Below are positions 53,423 through 63,300 of a DNA stretch of 64,000 nt, piece by piece; positions within the stretch are counted from its first letter, which is position 1; every line of letters begins with the position of its first letter. The translations under genes were made by a program, and so were the position numbers. The notes under the pieces are model-generated. The model saw only the letters and a program-made list of their open reading frames with translations, searched no databases and was not told the DNA's origin. Source of the DNA: HGM04593 sp045634365 (GTDB lineage Bacteria > Bacteroidota > Bacteroidia > Bacteroidales > Bacteroidaceae); assembly GCA_045634365.1 (NCBI GenBank), contig JAZRAC010000032.1, forward strand, positions 89,303 to 153,302, written 5' to 3'.

Positions 53423-54520
53423 CTATTTGAGAGAGGCAGCCAGAAGCGAATCGAGCTCCGCGGCTGCAAGGTCGCGAGCTATTATAGTACCCTTGTTGTT
53501 TATAAGAACATTGGAAGGAATGGCAGTTACTCCATAAGCGGCGGCAACCTCGCTGCTGCCACCCGTCGGCCCGCACAATTGCTTCCACGAAAGAGCAAGC
53601 GAAGAGACGGCGTTGCGCCACTCGGCAGCATCGGAATCGAGAGAGAGGCCCACAGCTGCAAAGCCACGCTTGCCATACTTCACATACAGTTTCGTTATTT
53701 CGGGCAACTCCATTCGGCAGGGAGCGCACCATCCGGCCCAAAATTGCAACAGTGTGTAACGGTTTTTATTCACAATAGAAGAAAAAAGCACTTTTTCATC
53801 GTTAATATCGGGCAATTCAAAATTTAAATATTGTTTACCGACAGCTGTTTCGCTCCTGTTTCTGTTGTTGGCAACGATTGTCGATACATAGTCGTTTACA
53901 AAACTATAACGAGCATCGCGCAAATAGGAGGGTACTTTTCCCAAAAGGGGGAACAGCCTCTCGGCGTCTATCATTTTATAGGATTTTGTTACGAGAAAAA
54001 GCCCCAGATTATTATCTATATTATTCTCGATGGCAAGATAGGCATAGGCAGCAAGCGTTGCACGGGCTTTTTCACGCTCGGCAATCAGGCTGTCGCACAC
54101 ATTCTTATCCATAGGCATAGCTTTCAGATAGGCAGGAGAGGTTACCCCTTCGAGCCCTTCAAGATGCTCCTTTGCATCCATAAAGCGTTGCAGGATGGCA
54201 TTTCCCTCGGTACCGCCACGCTCCACGGTGTTTCCTATATTCACATTCACAACACCACTCTCCACAACCACAGGGCCGCCAATGGCCTTGCTCGGGACAA
54301 GCAGCATACGCACAATGCGGTCGTGATAACCACCGGTAAATTCAAAATGTCCATTATCCACCTTTGCCGAGTCTATGATTGTAAAAAACTCATCGGCGGC
54401 AGTCATATAGACTGTCGTTCCATCGGGAGCCGATGGAAACGAGCCTTTTATGGTGTATCCGTTATTTTCGCACGAGGCCAACAGAAGGAGCGCAGCAAGC
54501 GCGGTAAACAGTCTGCTCAT
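53423..54520 (-). CDS. TlpA-like thiol-disulfide oxidoreductase lipoprotein (DUF4369)
   Basis: 365-residue lipoprotein with lipobox LASC (Cys17). An N-terminal DUF4369 beta domain (about 20-120, with YTIKGSFPSAPDGTTVYM), a helical middle and a C-terminal thioredoxin domain with the redox pair W-Cys265-A-P-Cys268. Members reduce disulfides in periplasmic proteins, for example in cytochrome maturation. ENNG after the Cys lacks the acidic export tract, so it is likely periplasm-facing. It lies 12 bp after ysxC. Target unknown. Confidence 0.85.
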   Translation of the reverse strand: MSRLFTALAALLLLASCENNGYTIKGSFPSAPDGTTVYMTAADEFFTIIDSAKVDNGHFEFTGGYHDRIVRMLLVPSKAIGGPVVVESGVVNVNIGNTVERGGTEGNAILQRFMDAKEHLEGLEGVTSPAYLKAMPMDKNVCDSLIAEREKARATLAAYAYLAIENNIDNNLGLFLVTKSYKMIDAERLFPLLGKVPSYLRDARYSFVNDYVSTIVANNRNRSETAVGKQYLNFELPDINDEKVLFSSIVNKNRYTLLQFWAGWCAPCRMELPEITKLYVKYGKRGFAAVGLSLDSDAAEWRNAVSSLALSWKQLCGPTGGSSEVAAAYGVTAIPSNVLINNKGTIIARDLAAAELDSLLAASLK

Positions 54521-54532
54521 AAAAGAAAAAAA

Positions 54533-55147
54533 TCAAGAATTTATTGAATTATTTATATCATAAATATATTCCAGAAGTTCGTCGCGCCCCATCGCACTCT
54601 CCGACGAGGTTACAAAAACCGGAGGCAGTTCCTCCCACTCTTCGAGCAGACGCTGTTTGTAGGCCTCCACATTGCTTGCAAGAGCTGTTTTTGTGAGTTT
54701 ATCGGCCTTGGTGAACACAATGGAGAAGGGAACGCCATTTTCGCCCAACCACTCGAAAAATTCAAGGTCTATTTTCTGTGGGGCGTGGCGGCTGTCGATG
54801 AGCACAAAGAGATTGGTCATCTGCTCGCGGTCGAGAATATAGGAGGAGATTATATGCTCCAATTGCTCATTCTGCGCCTTGCTGCGCTTGGCGTATCCGT
54901 AACCGGGAAGGTCGACAAGGTACCACTCGTCGTTCACGATAAAATGGTTTATCAGCAAGGTTTTTCCCGGCATTGAGGAGGTCATTGCCAACTTATTGTG
55001 ACGAGTGAGCATATTTATGAGACTCGATTTTCCCACATTCGAACGCCCTATGAAAGCATATTCTGGCTTATTATCTTGCGGACATTTTCTAATATCGCTG
55101 TTGCTTATCACGAAGCGTGCCGATTTTATAACAGGTATCTTCTTCAT
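54533..55147 (-). CDS. ysxC: ribosome biogenesis GTP-binding protein YsxC/EngB
   Basis: Small GTPase needed for large-subunit assembly. G1 GRSNVGKS (34-41), G3 DLPGYGYAK and G4 TKADK are present; the SMPGKT segment fits the switch region. 204 residues from MKKIPVIK; the frame reaches 55210, but the extra part is hydrophobic and lies upstream of a TATCTTCG promoter element (complement of 55167-55174). Confidence 0.93.
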   Translation of the reverse strand: MKKIPVIKSARFVISNSDIRKCPQDNKPEYAFIGRSNVGKSSLINMLTRHNKLAMTSSMPGKTLLINHFIVNDEWYLVDLPGYGYAKRSKAQNEQLEHIISSYILDREQMTNLFVLIDSRHAPQKIDLEFFEWLGENGVPFSIVFTKADKLTKTALASNVEAYKQRLLEEWEELPPVFVTSSESAMGRDELLEYIYDINNSINS

Positions 55148-55217
55148 TGTAAAAACTATTTCGATGCGAAGATAGAAAAAAATACAAACAAGAAAAAGCC
55201 TGCTACGCAAAAAGCAA

Positions 55218-55252
55218 TATCACGCCACAAGGAAATTCCTTGTGGCGTGATA
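55218..55252 (-). terminator. terminator after the porin gene
   Basis: 17-bp perfect stem (55218-55234 with 55236-55252). On the minus strand it is followed by TTGCTTTTT. Confidence 0.85.
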
Positions 55253-55275
55253 AAACACAGACTCGTACACTCTTT

Positions 55276-56313
55276 TCAATTACCAATCTCGTAGCACAGC
55301 CTCAACTGCCCCACAGTGGTACTCTGCCCATCGGTGCGTATAAAATGAATGGCCGGTTGAATGGAGAAACCCCAAGCAATAGGGCAATTAAATGTAACCT
55401 CAATATCCGTTTCGCTCCCATCGAGGCAGTATATGCGATTCACCGCCGCTCCTATCCGCACACCCTCTTTTATGAAATTCTCAACAACAAGCCCGCCGGC
55501 CCAAAATCCTTTGCACGGAGCCTCGTCGTTAAAATGCTTGGAGCCTTGCGCCAAAAGGCTTAATCGCGAACCTCCTATGCGCAGGAGCGGCTGTTCCACA
55601 CTACCCCACATACTAAACTCGCTACGTCCGTGCGCCTCTTTGGTTGTAACGGCATACCCGAGCGTGTAGGAAGCGGGGGCAAAATCCTCGTCGCCCCAAG
55701 AGTACATCACGCTACCAATATTGAAAAGACCGTCGCGCCCGGGACGGAAACGGAATTGCTCATCGACCCTGTCGGATGGGGCTCCATTGTAGAGCGTTTC
55801 ACGCAAAGTCCAGCCACCCTTGTTAAATTCAAGATGCACGGCAAGTGCAGCCTCGGGATATACGGCTATATTATGATTTTCGGTACAAGTGGGCACACAG
55901 CCGTATGACGAACCTGTGAAAAGCCCTGCAAGATCGGTGTTAAAATAATCCTCGTCGGCAGCCTTTAATCCTATAAAGGCGGTCAATGCACCATCAAAGA
56001 AATTCTGCGACAAGCCCGCGTGAAAAAGCCTGAGACCGCGATTTTCAGCATCTATATTGGAAAATCCCTGACGGTCGTCGGCCACAGGCGAACCTGCGCC
56101 GTATGTCGACAAAAGCGACACATCGAACAACGAACCCTTCCACAGCCTCACGCCAAAATCGGCATTTATAAGATTGGCCCATCTGTCCTTACCATTGGAC
56201 ATATTCCACTGCCCCTCACTGATAACACCCACGTTCCAAGAGAACCTTTTTTCCTGTGCCGACAGTGAGATTGTTAAAAACAATGCAACAAAAAGAATAA
56301 AATGTTTTTTCAT
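55276..56313 (-). CDS. OprB-like outer-membrane porin
   Basis: 345-residue beta-barrel protein with a signal peptide ending LSAQ. The alternating pattern and blocks such as VYPEAALAVHLEFNKGGWTLRETLYNG and LGYAVTTKEAH resemble carbohydrate-selective porins of the OprB family, at reduced length. It starts 38 bp after feoAB in the same direction, with a terminator behind, so the two are probably cotranscribed. An iron-related role is inferred from that alone. The frame extends to 56442 into feoAB and is trimmed to MKKHFILF. Confidence 0.7.
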   Translation of the reverse strand: MKKHFILFVALFLTISLSAQEKRFSWNVGVISEGQWNMSNGKDRWANLINADFGVRLWKGSLFDVSLLSTYGAGSPVADDRQGFSNIDAENRGLRLFHAGLSQNFFDGALTAFIGLKAADEDYFNTDLAGLFTGSSYGCVPTCTENHNIAVYPEAALAVHLEFNKGGWTLRETLYNGAPSDRVDEQFRFRPGRDGLFNIGSVMYSWGDEDFAPASYTLGYAVTTKEAHGRSEFSMWGSVEQPLLRIGGSRLSLLAQGSKHFNDEAPCKGFWAGGLVVENFIKEGVRIGAAVNRIYCLDGSETDIEVTFNCPIAWGFSIQPAIHFIRTDGQSTTVGQLRLCYEIGN

Positions 56314-56351
56314 AATTATATCCGGTTTTATATTTTTTATGTAATTAAATA

Positions 56352-58547
56352 TCAAAATAACATCGCCACGCGATAAACTATCCACGCTGCAATATATGCC
56401 ACCAAAGTAGTGTAAAGAGCCGTAAAGAGAGCATATTTCCATCGGCCGCTCTCACCCTTTATTGCAGCAATCGTAGCCAAACAAGGGAAATAGAGCAGAG
56501 CAAAGACCATATAACTTAAAGCAGCTGCGGCTGTCACTCCCGATAGTCCGATAGCTTGCTGCAACATAGTCTCATCCTCGGCACAATCATCGGGTAAATC
56601 ATACAGCACGCCCAATGTGCTCACCATAAGTTCCTTTGCTCCCAATCCCGCAAGAATACCTACTCCCATACGCCAATCGTAGCCCAAAGGAGATATTACA
56701 GGCTCTATTGCGTGCCCAATCTGCCCAAGATAGGATTGTTCCTGTTGCTGCGACGAAGTAATTTCCTCGGCCGAACCACTCACGGGGAAATAACCCAAAG
56801 CCCATATAACAATGCTGGCAACAAGAATAATTCCACCCATCTTGCGGATATATTGACGACCCTTTTCCCAAGTGTGACGGGTAACACTGCGCATCACAGG
56901 CATACGATAGGGCGGCATTTCCATTACAAAGTGACTCTCCTCTTTTCTGCGAAAAGCCACATTCAAAAGCATCGCCGACATTATTGCTATTATCACCCCG
57001 CCAAAATAAAGCCCCATCATAACCAATGACGCATTCTCGGGGAAAAAAGCACCGGCAAGAACCGTGTACACCGGCAAACGAGCCGAACAAGACATAAACG
57101 GCAAGGTAATCATAGTAATAATCCTGCTCTTGCGGCTCTCGATGGTGCGCGTAGCCATTACCGCCGGCACGCTGCATCCGAATCCCATTATAATAGGGAT
57201 AAAAGATTTTCCGTGCAACCCCACGCGACGAAGCAACGGGTCGGCCAACATAGCCGCACGAGCCAAATAACCCGTATCCTCCAAAATGGATATAAAGAAA
57301 TACAGTATCAAAATATTGGGAAGGAAAATAATCACACTGCCTATTCCCCCCACAATGCCATCGACAAGAAGGTCCTTGAACCATCCATCAGCAAGATTGG
57401 CACCAAGAATTTCCGACACCCACGCAACACCGGCATCCATCCACTCCATAGGATAGGCACCAATTTCAAAGGTTGCATAAAATATAAGATACATCAATGC
57501 AAAAAAAGCAAAATACCCCAAAGCCGAAGAGGCCACCCAACGGTCGATTAGTGCCGTTACTCGCGAAGAACGCCCCTCGCGCAATTTATAAACACCATCG
57601 AGAATACGATGCACAGCCGTATGCTGGTTCTGCATTGTAACATCATCGACAGGCAAAGAGGTTACACAATCCTCTTTATGCTCCGCACAAGCAATCGCCC
57701 GACGAAGCACCTCATCGACTCCCTTACCCTTGCAAGCAACCGTGGGTATCAAAGGTATTCCGAGCCTCTCTTGCAACTGCTCTATATTTACTTCGCTGCC
57801 GTTACTCTCAAATTCATCATAAATATTAAGCACGCCCACCACGGGAATACCGAAACGCATCAGTTGCAAAGTAAGCAACAGGTTACGTTCAAGATTATTC
57901 ACGTCAAGCACATTCACAATAACATCGGCCTCTCCCTTTCCAAGCTCATTGGCTACAAAAGCCTCCTCGGGGCTGAATGCTCGCAAAGAATATGTACCGG
58001 GCATATCAATTATACGCAATTTCTTGCCTTCAAATTGAGTGCGCCCCACTACGCTCGAAACAGTAACGCCGGCATAATTACCCGTACGCTCATGCCCGCC
58101 CGAAGCATAATTGAAAAACGCAGTCTTGCCACAATTGGGGTTACCCACAAGAATTATTGTTATTTCATCCTTCTCGGCCGGAGTTATTTTACCGCCGCCA
58201 CCGCAACCGGGGCACCCCGCACAGGCACTTTTATCACAAGTAGCCGCCCGTTGAGGAACCACATTCACATTCTCCTCAATGACAGGAACAGATGTGTTCA
58301 CAGCCAATTTAAGAGCCTCTGCCTCGGAAGACTCTATGCTTATAAATTCCGCCTCGGAGCTACGCAGCGCGACCGATTGCCCCAACATTGAAAAAACAAT
58401 GGTCGAGGAGCAAGGAGAGGCATAGCGCATCGTAATCTCCTGCCCGGGGATAAAGCCCATCTCCTCCAAACGGAGACGGAAAGCCGCAGACCCGCCTACG
58501 ACCGAAATAAATCCCTTTTCACCCTCTTTTAAATCTACTAGTTTCAT
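56352..58547 (-). CDS. feoB: FeoA-FeoB fusion, ferrous iron transporter
   Basis: 731-residue inner-membrane Fe(II) importer. Residues 1 to about 75 form a FeoA (SH3-like) domain (KLVDLKEGEKGFI). A Cys-rich linker CDKSACAGCPGC follows at about 104-115. The G domain has G1 GNPNCGKT (135-142), G3 DMPGTYS and NIYDEF. The transmembrane domain has the two Gate motifs (SCSARLPVY and the later FPCLATIA). Cys in both gates is typical of iron-transporting FeoB. MKLVDLKEG is chosen as start because it is the canonical FeoA N-terminus. Confidence 0.94.
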   Translation of the reverse strand: MKLVDLKEGEKGFISVVGGSAAFRLRLEEMGFIPGQEITMRYASPCSSTIVFSMLGQSVALRSSEAEFISIESSEAEALKLAVNTSVPVIEENVNVVPQRAATCDKSACAGCPGCGGGGKITPAEKDEITIILVGNPNCGKTAFFNYASGGHERTGNYAGVTVSSVVGRTQFEGKKLRIIDMPGTYSLRAFSPEEAFVANELGKGEADVIVNVLDVNNLERNLLLTLQLMRFGIPVVGVLNIYDEFESNGSEVNIEQLQERLGIPLIPTVACKGKGVDEVLRRAIACAEHKEDCVTSLPVDDVTMQNQHTAVHRILDGVYKLREGRSSRVTALIDRWVASSALGYFAFFALMYLIFYATFEIGAYPMEWMDAGVAWVSEILGANLADGWFKDLLVDGIVGGIGSVIIFLPNILILYFFISILEDTGYLARAAMLADPLLRRVGLHGKSFIPIIMGFGCSVPAVMATRTIESRKSRIITMITLPFMSCSARLPVYTVLAGAFFPENASLVMMGLYFGGVIIAIMSAMLLNVAFRRKEESHFVMEMPPYRMPVMRSVTRHTWEKGRQYIRKMGGIILVASIVIWALGYFPVSGSAEEITSSQQQEQSYLGQIGHAIEPVISPLGYDWRMGVGILAGLGAKELMVSTLGVLYDLPDDCAEDETMLQQAIGLSGVTAAAALSYMVFALLYFPCLATIAAIKGESGRWKYALFTALYTTLVAYIAAWIVYRVAMLF

Positions 58548-58756
58548 TTTTATAATATTTCTAATTATTTTTTTTGACAATGCCATTATTGACGATTGCA
58601 AAATTCCTATAAAAACAGAAGCCCCACAATCACATTTTTTTGCCATTCTGCCCATTTTTCATAATCATTTTTAACCAAAAATAGTTAATAGCACAAATTA
58701 CCGATGGAACATATTGCGAAAAAACAGTATATTCGTAACCTGTAAACAGACACACT

Positions 58757-60100
58757 ATGAGAGGAAAGATAATATTCGCACTGCTCGCCGCAACCATATT
58801 TGCCACAGGCACCACCGCGCAGTGCATCAAGAAGAGTACCAAAAAGGAGATTGAGGCCTTTTTCGGCAAAAGCCTCAACGGAGAAGATGCACAATTCAAC
58901 AACAAGAAGAGAGTAAAGAATATCGCGCTTGCCACCGACGAAGTGTGGGAGTGCTGGCGCAACGCCGTAAACGCTTTTGAGAAAGAGCCGCTGCCACAGG
59001 CCGCAAGGAACGGGGAACGCGACACCCTATTCTGGCGCATACCCACACACCCCGAGCCGGGTGCCACAATGCCCTTCCATTATATATACAAAGGAGAAAA
59101 GCCGCAAGAGGGCTACCCGCTGTTCCTCTATATGCACGGCTCCGGCCCAAAAGCACAGGAGTGGGACACAGGTTTTCAACTGTGCCAAATGTTCAACGAC
59201 ACACCCTCGGCCTATTTTATTCCGCAAATACCCAGCGAACAGCTCTATCGTTGGGCCGTTCAACCGCAACAGCTTGCTTGGGAGAAACTGCTGCGTCTGG
59301 CACTCCTGTCGAGCGACATAAACGCCAACAAGATATACTTCTTCGGAATATCCGAGGGAGGATACGGCAGCCAACGCCTCGCATCCTTCTACGCCGATTA
59401 TCTTGCCGGAGCAGGCCCTATGGCCGGAGGCGAGCCATTAAAGAATGCCCCTGCCGAAAATCTTGCCAACACAGCCTTCTCGTTGCGCACCGGACAAAGA
59501 GACTATGGATTCGGGCGTTATTTCCTCACCCACACGGCAGGAAAAATCCTCGACAGCCTGCAAACTGTTCGCCCCGGGTACTACACACACAAAGTGGAGC
59601 TAATCCCCAATATGGGACACAGCATCGACTACCGCCCCACCACCCCGTGGCTGGCACAATTCACCCGCACACCCCACCCCTCATATTTCTATTGGGAGGA
59701 TTACGAAATGTATGGCCGCCACCGAAAAGGATTCTGCAACATAAGGGTGAACGAAACATCGCGCAACAACGACGAGGAGCGCACCTGTTACGAAATGAGC
59801 ATAAAAGAGAACACAATCTTCCTCACCGTTAGGAACGTAACCTACCGCACCACCAAAGAGATACAGGGGATTGCAATGTTATTCGAGAAGAGCTACACAA
59901 AAGCCACGAAAGGAAACGTCACAATATTCCTCACCGAGAGACTCTTCGACCTTAAAAAACCTATAACCATTATAGTAAACGGCCGATTGGCCTATAAAGG
60001 AACGGTTACCCCCACGCTGAAAAGTATGGTGGAGAGCTGCGCCCTCTTCTTCGACCCCGAGAGAGTGTTCCCCGCAGCGGTGGATATTGAAATAAGATAG
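58757..60100 (+). CDS. secreted alpha/beta hydrolase
   Basis: 447-residue exported protein (signal peptide ending TTAQ). The central domain is an alpha/beta hydrolase: oxyanion strand LFLYMHGSG, nucleophile Ser199 in GISEGGYG and a likely catalytic His278 in NMGHS. The segment resembles polyhydroxybutyrate-depolymerase-like or prolyl-oligopeptidase-like esterases. A C-terminal beta-rich domain (about 320-447) is of unknown role. It is monocistronic, divergent from feoAB. Substrate unknown. Confidence 0.7.
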   Translation: MRGKIIFALLAATIFATGTTAQCIKKSTKKEIEAFFGKSLNGEDAQFNNKKRVKNIALATDEVWECWRNAVNAFEKEPLPQAARNGERDTLFWRIPTHPEPGATMPFHYIYKGEKPQEGYPLFLYMHGSGPKAQEWDTGFQLCQMFNDTPSAYFIPQIPSEQLYRWAVQPQQLAWEKLLRLALLSSDINANKIYFFGISEGGYGSQRLASFYADYLAGAGPMAGGEPLKNAPAENLANTAFSLRTGQRDYGFGRYFLTHTAGKILDSLQTVRPGYYTHKVELIPNMGHSIDYRPTTPWLAQFTRTPHPSYFYWEDYEMYGRHRKGFCNIRVNETSRNNDEERTCYEMSIKENTIFLTVRNVTYRTTKEIQGIAMLFEKSYTKATKGNVTIFLTERLFDLKKPITIIVNGRLAYKGTVTPTLKSMVESCALFFDPERVFPAAVDIEIR

Positions 60101-60179
60101 AAGCTCGGCAGCAAATAAAGCGCAGAAATTGATAAAAAAACACTATCTTCGCACCATAAAAGGATTAAAAGCAGAATAA

Positions 60180-60800
60180 ATGAACCAAGAATACCCATCG
60201 GCATTGCTCGAAAAGGCAGTCAGCGAATTTGGCAAGCTGCCCGGAATAGGGCGCAAGACCGCCACCCGCCTCGTGCTTAATATGTTGCGCAGAAAAGAGG
60301 AGGAGGTAACCGCTTTTGCCGAGGCTATTGTAAGGCTGAAAAAAGAGGTAAAATATTGCAAGGAGTGCCACAGTATATCCGACAATGACGTATGCCCCAT
60401 CTGCTCCAACCCCCTGCGCGACCACAGCGTAATATGCGTTGTAGAGAACATTCAGGATGTGATGGCAGTGGAGAATACAATGCAGTATCGCGGAGTGTAC
60501 CACGTGCTTGGCGGAGTAATATCGCCTATGGACGGAGTGGCCCCCGGCGACCTTCACATAGAGAGCCTCATTGAGCGTGTCGCCAACGGGGAGGTTAAGG
60601 AGGTTATCCTCGCGTTAAGCTCCACAATGGAGGGCGACACGACAAACTTCTACATATACCGCAAGCTCACACAATATAATATAAAGCTATCGGTTATAGC
60701 CCGCGGAATATCGGTGGGCGACGAGCTTGAATATGCCGACGAGGTAACCCTCGGCCGCTCCATAATAAACCGCACGCCATTCACCGGAAAAACCATATAA
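60180..60800 (+). CDS. recR: recombination protein RecR
   Basis: Ring-forming partner of RecO in the RecFOR pathway. An N-terminal helix-hairpin-helix (LPGIGRKTATRL), a four-Cys zinc finger (Cys60, 63, 72, 75) and a TOPRIM domain (VVENIQDVMAVE; ALSSTMEGDTT) are visible. 206 residues. First gene of an operon with the next three; 6 bp to the following start. TATCTTCG at 60144-60151 is a likely -7 box. Confidence 0.95.
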   Translation: MNQEYPSALLEKAVSEFGKLPGIGRKTATRLVLNMLRRKEEEVTAFAEAIVRLKKEVKYCKECHSISDNDVCPICSNPLRDHSVICVVENIQDVMAVENTMQYRGVYHVLGGVISPMDGVAPGDLHIESLIERVANGEVKEVILALSSTMEGDTTNFYIYRKLTQYNIKLSVIARGISVGDELEYADEVTLGRSIINRTPFTGKTI

Positions 60801-60806
60801 TATACT

Positions 60807-61253
60807 ATGGAAAAAAGAGAAGCCCTTAAAAAAGCACGCCTCACATTCTGGATGCAAGCAGCAATGACCATTGCCATAATTGCACTGTTCGAAGCAGGAT
60901 TTATTGCAAAAAACACAATATCCCTTACCCCCACAATGCAATACACGGTGAGCGTTGCAAGTGTGCTGCTCACCATAGCCTTTATACCCCTTGCAATAAA
61001 GGGATTCTCCTCCCTTATGCAGCGTGCAATAGAGAGAAAAAATCCCCTTTTCAACGAATATTTCTACACAAAGAGCAACGCCCGTTTGAGCATCCTCTTT
61101 GCTGTTACCATTATGAACATTGCCCTATATTACGGCACCGGCAACAACAGCGCATTCTACTGCGCACTGCTTGGAATTGCCGCAACCATATATAGTTACC
61201 CCACAAAAAGACTGCTCGACAGCTATACACAAGAAAACAACGAAGAAGAATGA
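60807..61253 (+). CDS. small membrane protein of unknown function
   Basis: 148-residue protein with four predicted membrane segments in two pairs (about 14-34, 45-67, 90-107, 114-130) and charged ends. No family is recognised with confidence. It is translationally coupled to the GT2 gene (ATGA overlap), so it may assist that glycosyltransferase or lipid-linked sugar handling, which is a guess from position. Confidence 0.75.
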   Translation: MEKREALKKARLTFWMQAAMTIAIIALFEAGFIAKNTISLTPTMQYTVSVASVLLTIAFIPLAIKGFSSLMQRAIERKNPLFNEYFYTKSNARLSILFAVTIMNIALYYGTGNNSAFYCALLGIAATIYSYPTKRLLDSYTQENNEEE

Positions 61254-62449
61254 AACTATCGGTAATCATAGTAAGCTACAATGTAAAGTTCTATTTGGAA
61301 CAGTGTCTGCGCTCGGTATTCAAGGCCGGCGACGACAAAATCCCAATGGAGGTGTTTGTTGTCGACAATGCGAGCCCCGACAATTCGGCAACATACGTTG
61401 AACATATATTCCCACAAACAGAATATCCCAATCTGCACATAATAAAAAATGCGCGCAACATAGGATTCGGCAAGGCCAATAACCAAGCGATAAGAAAAGC
61501 CACAGGCGAATATATACTGTTCCTGAACCCCGACACAATACTCACCGAGCAGACACTCGCCGACACAATAAAATATGCCGACGCGAACCCGCAAATGGGA
61601 GGCCTTGGCACAATGATGCTTTACAGCAACGGAAAATTTGCCAAAGAGTCGCGCCGAGGGCTCCCCACCCCCTGGACCGCATTCTGCAAAATGAGCGGCC
61701 TGCGCTCCCTCTTCCCCAAAAGCAAAATCTTTGGCAACTACTATATGGAGTATCTCAACAGGAACAAGCCCGCCGAAATTGAGATAATATCGGGAGCCTT
61801 CTTCCTTGCCCGTCGCGAAGCACTCGACAAGGCAGGATTCTTCGACGAGGCCTTCTTTATGTACGGCGAGGATATAGACCTCTCCTACCGCTTGTTGCAA
61901 CAGGGATATAAAAACCACTATCTTCCCTCGCCCATTATACACTACAAGGGAGAGAGCACTCACAAAAGCACATTCCGCTATGTGCACATCTTCTACACGG
62001 CAATGCTCATATTTTTCAGGAAGCATTATGGCAAATACGGCATACTGCTCACACTGCCCATAAAAGCATCCATACTCATAAAAGCCATAATCGCCGTTAT
62101 TGCACAATACATCTATCGTGCACACAACTTCATAATCCCCGCAAAGGATATACAGGACTATAAATACATATACATTGGCAAGAACAGCGAAAAAATAAAG
62201 ACCATTGCCGAAAAATGGTGCCTCGACATTATATACATAGACGGTGACGAAACAACAGGAGCAACCCACGCTGCACAAATTGACAAAAAAGCCGACTATA
62301 TTATATACGATAGCGAGAATTTCAGTTACGGCCACATAATACACCGCTTCAAGGAGTCGGACCACAAGACCAAAATAGGCACATTCTACCCCGACAGCGA
62401 CCTTATAATAACAGAAACAGACACCTTCACACTCCCCTGCGATGAATAA
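61250..62449 (+). CDS. GT2-family glycosyltransferase
   Basis: 399-residue GT-A enzyme. The N-terminus has the standard start KLSVIIVSYNV and VVDNASPDNS, then NPDT (93-96) as the metal-binding DxD-like site and GEDIDLS (206-212) holding the catalytic-base region. It resembles rhamnosyltransferase-like enzymes acting on surface glycans. A C-terminal part (about 275-399) includes a hydrophobic segment and an alpha/beta module absent from minimal GT2 enzymes. It overlaps the upstream gene by 4 bp and the GNAT gene by 8 bp. Confidence 0.87.
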   Translation: MKLSVIIVSYNVKFYLEQCLRSVFKAGDDKIPMEVFVVDNASPDNSATYVEHIFPQTEYPNLHIIKNARNIGFGKANNQAIRKATGEYILFLNPDTILTEQTLADTIKYADANPQMGGLGTMMLYSNGKFAKESRRGLPTPWTAFCKMSGLRSLFPKSKIFGNYYMEYLNRNKPAEIEIISGAFFLARREALDKAGFFDEAFFMYGEDIDLSYRLLQQGYKNHYLPSPIIHYKGESTHKSTFRYVHIFYTAMLIFFRKHYGKYGILLTLPIKASILIKAIIAVIAQYIYRAHNFIIPAKDIQDYKYIYIGKNSEKIKTIAEKWCLDIIYIDGDETTGATHAAQIDKKADYIIYDSENFSYGHIIHRFKESDHKTKIGTFYPDSDLIITETDTFTLPCDE

Positions 62450-62951
62450 AGTAACACTGCGAGCATTAGAACCCGAAGACCTCGAACTGCTCTACACCAT
62501 AGAGAACGACACAGAAGTGTGGGAGGTGAGCTCATCGAGAGTAAACTACTCCAAATTCGCTATAAAGAAATACCTTGCCGAGCAACCCCAAGAGATTGCC
62601 GTGGCAGGAGAGGTGCGCCTTGTAATAACCGACCGCGACAGCAAGAAGGCCATAGGAGTCATAGACCTCACAAATTACTCGGCAACCAACCGCAGTGCCG
62701 AAATTGGAATATCCCTTCTGAAAAGCGAAAGAGGAAAGGGATACGGACAGGCTGCCATAAAGGAGATTGAGCAATATGCAAAGGCGCACCTGAATATGCG
62801 TATGCTCTATGCATACACCTCGGCCGACAGCACTTCGGCAGGGAAAAATCTGTTTCTCGCCTGCAAATATATTCCCGTCGCCACCCTCCCCGAGTGGTAT
62901 TTCAGCAACGGGGAATATATAGATTTGACGGTTTTCAAAAAAAATCTGTAA
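62442..62951 (+). CDS. GNAT-family N-acetyltransferase
   Basis: 169-residue acetyltransferase of the RimJ/RimL or SpeG type. It begins TLRALEPEDLELLYTIEND. The acetyl-CoA loop is ERGKGYGQAA near residues 95-104, preceded by AEIGISLL. The final F-S-N-G-E-Y-I-D pattern is common in RimJ/RimL-like proteins. Substrate (polyamine, protein or sugar amine) not decidable. Last gene of the recR operon. Confidence 0.87.
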   Translation: MNKVTLRALEPEDLELLYTIENDTEVWEVSSSRVNYSKFAIKKYLAEQPQEIAVAGEVRLVITDRDSKKAIGVIDLTNYSATNRSAEIGISLLKSERGKGYGQAAIKEIEQYAKAHLNMRMLYAYTSADSTSAGKNLFLACKYIPVATLPEWYFSNGEYIDLTVFKKNL

Positions 62952-62967
62952 AAAAATCCCCAAATTG

Positions 62968-62998
62968 TTTGCAGATTAAAAAATAATGCATACCTTTG
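62968..62998 (+). promoter_or_regulatory. tRNA-Asp promoter
   Basis: TTTG (62968-62971), exactly 19 bp, TACCTTTG (62991-62998). Confidence 0.85.
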
Positions 62999-63033
62999 CA
63001 CTCGCTTTGAGACACAAAGCAGACATAAAAAAT

Positions 63034-63107
63034 GGTGCGTTAGTTCAGTTGGTTAGAATACATGCCTGTCACGCATGGGGTCACGGGTTCGAGTCCCGTA
63101 CGCACCG
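63034..63107 (+). tRNA. tRNA-Asp (anticodon GTC)
   Basis: 74-nt cloverleaf: acceptor GGTGCGT/ACGCACC with discriminator G, anticodon stem CATGC/GCATG enclosing CTGTCAC (anticodon GTC), T arm CGGGTTCGAGTCCCG. CCA not encoded. A terminator follows, then an integrase gene, so the 3' end may be an attachment site. Confidence 0.96.
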
Positions 63108-63111
63108 CAGA

Positions 63112-63143
63112 AAGCCTTTCAGTTACACTGAGAGGCTTTTTTG
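63112..63143 (+). terminator. terminator after tRNA-Asp
   Basis: 12-bp stem with one G-U (63112-63123 with 63127-63138), 3-nt loop, run of T. Confidence 0.88.
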
Positions 63144-63300
63144 TTTGTGTATATCCGTGAAGGTATTGCGCTCGCATAAAGCATTGAGAATAAATCGAAT
63201 AACAATGCATTTCAATGCTCTCCTGTCAATATAATTCCATATAATAAGGCAAAGGAGCGAATAAAGCAAAAAGGGTAAAAAGGGGTATTTTGCAGTAGGA

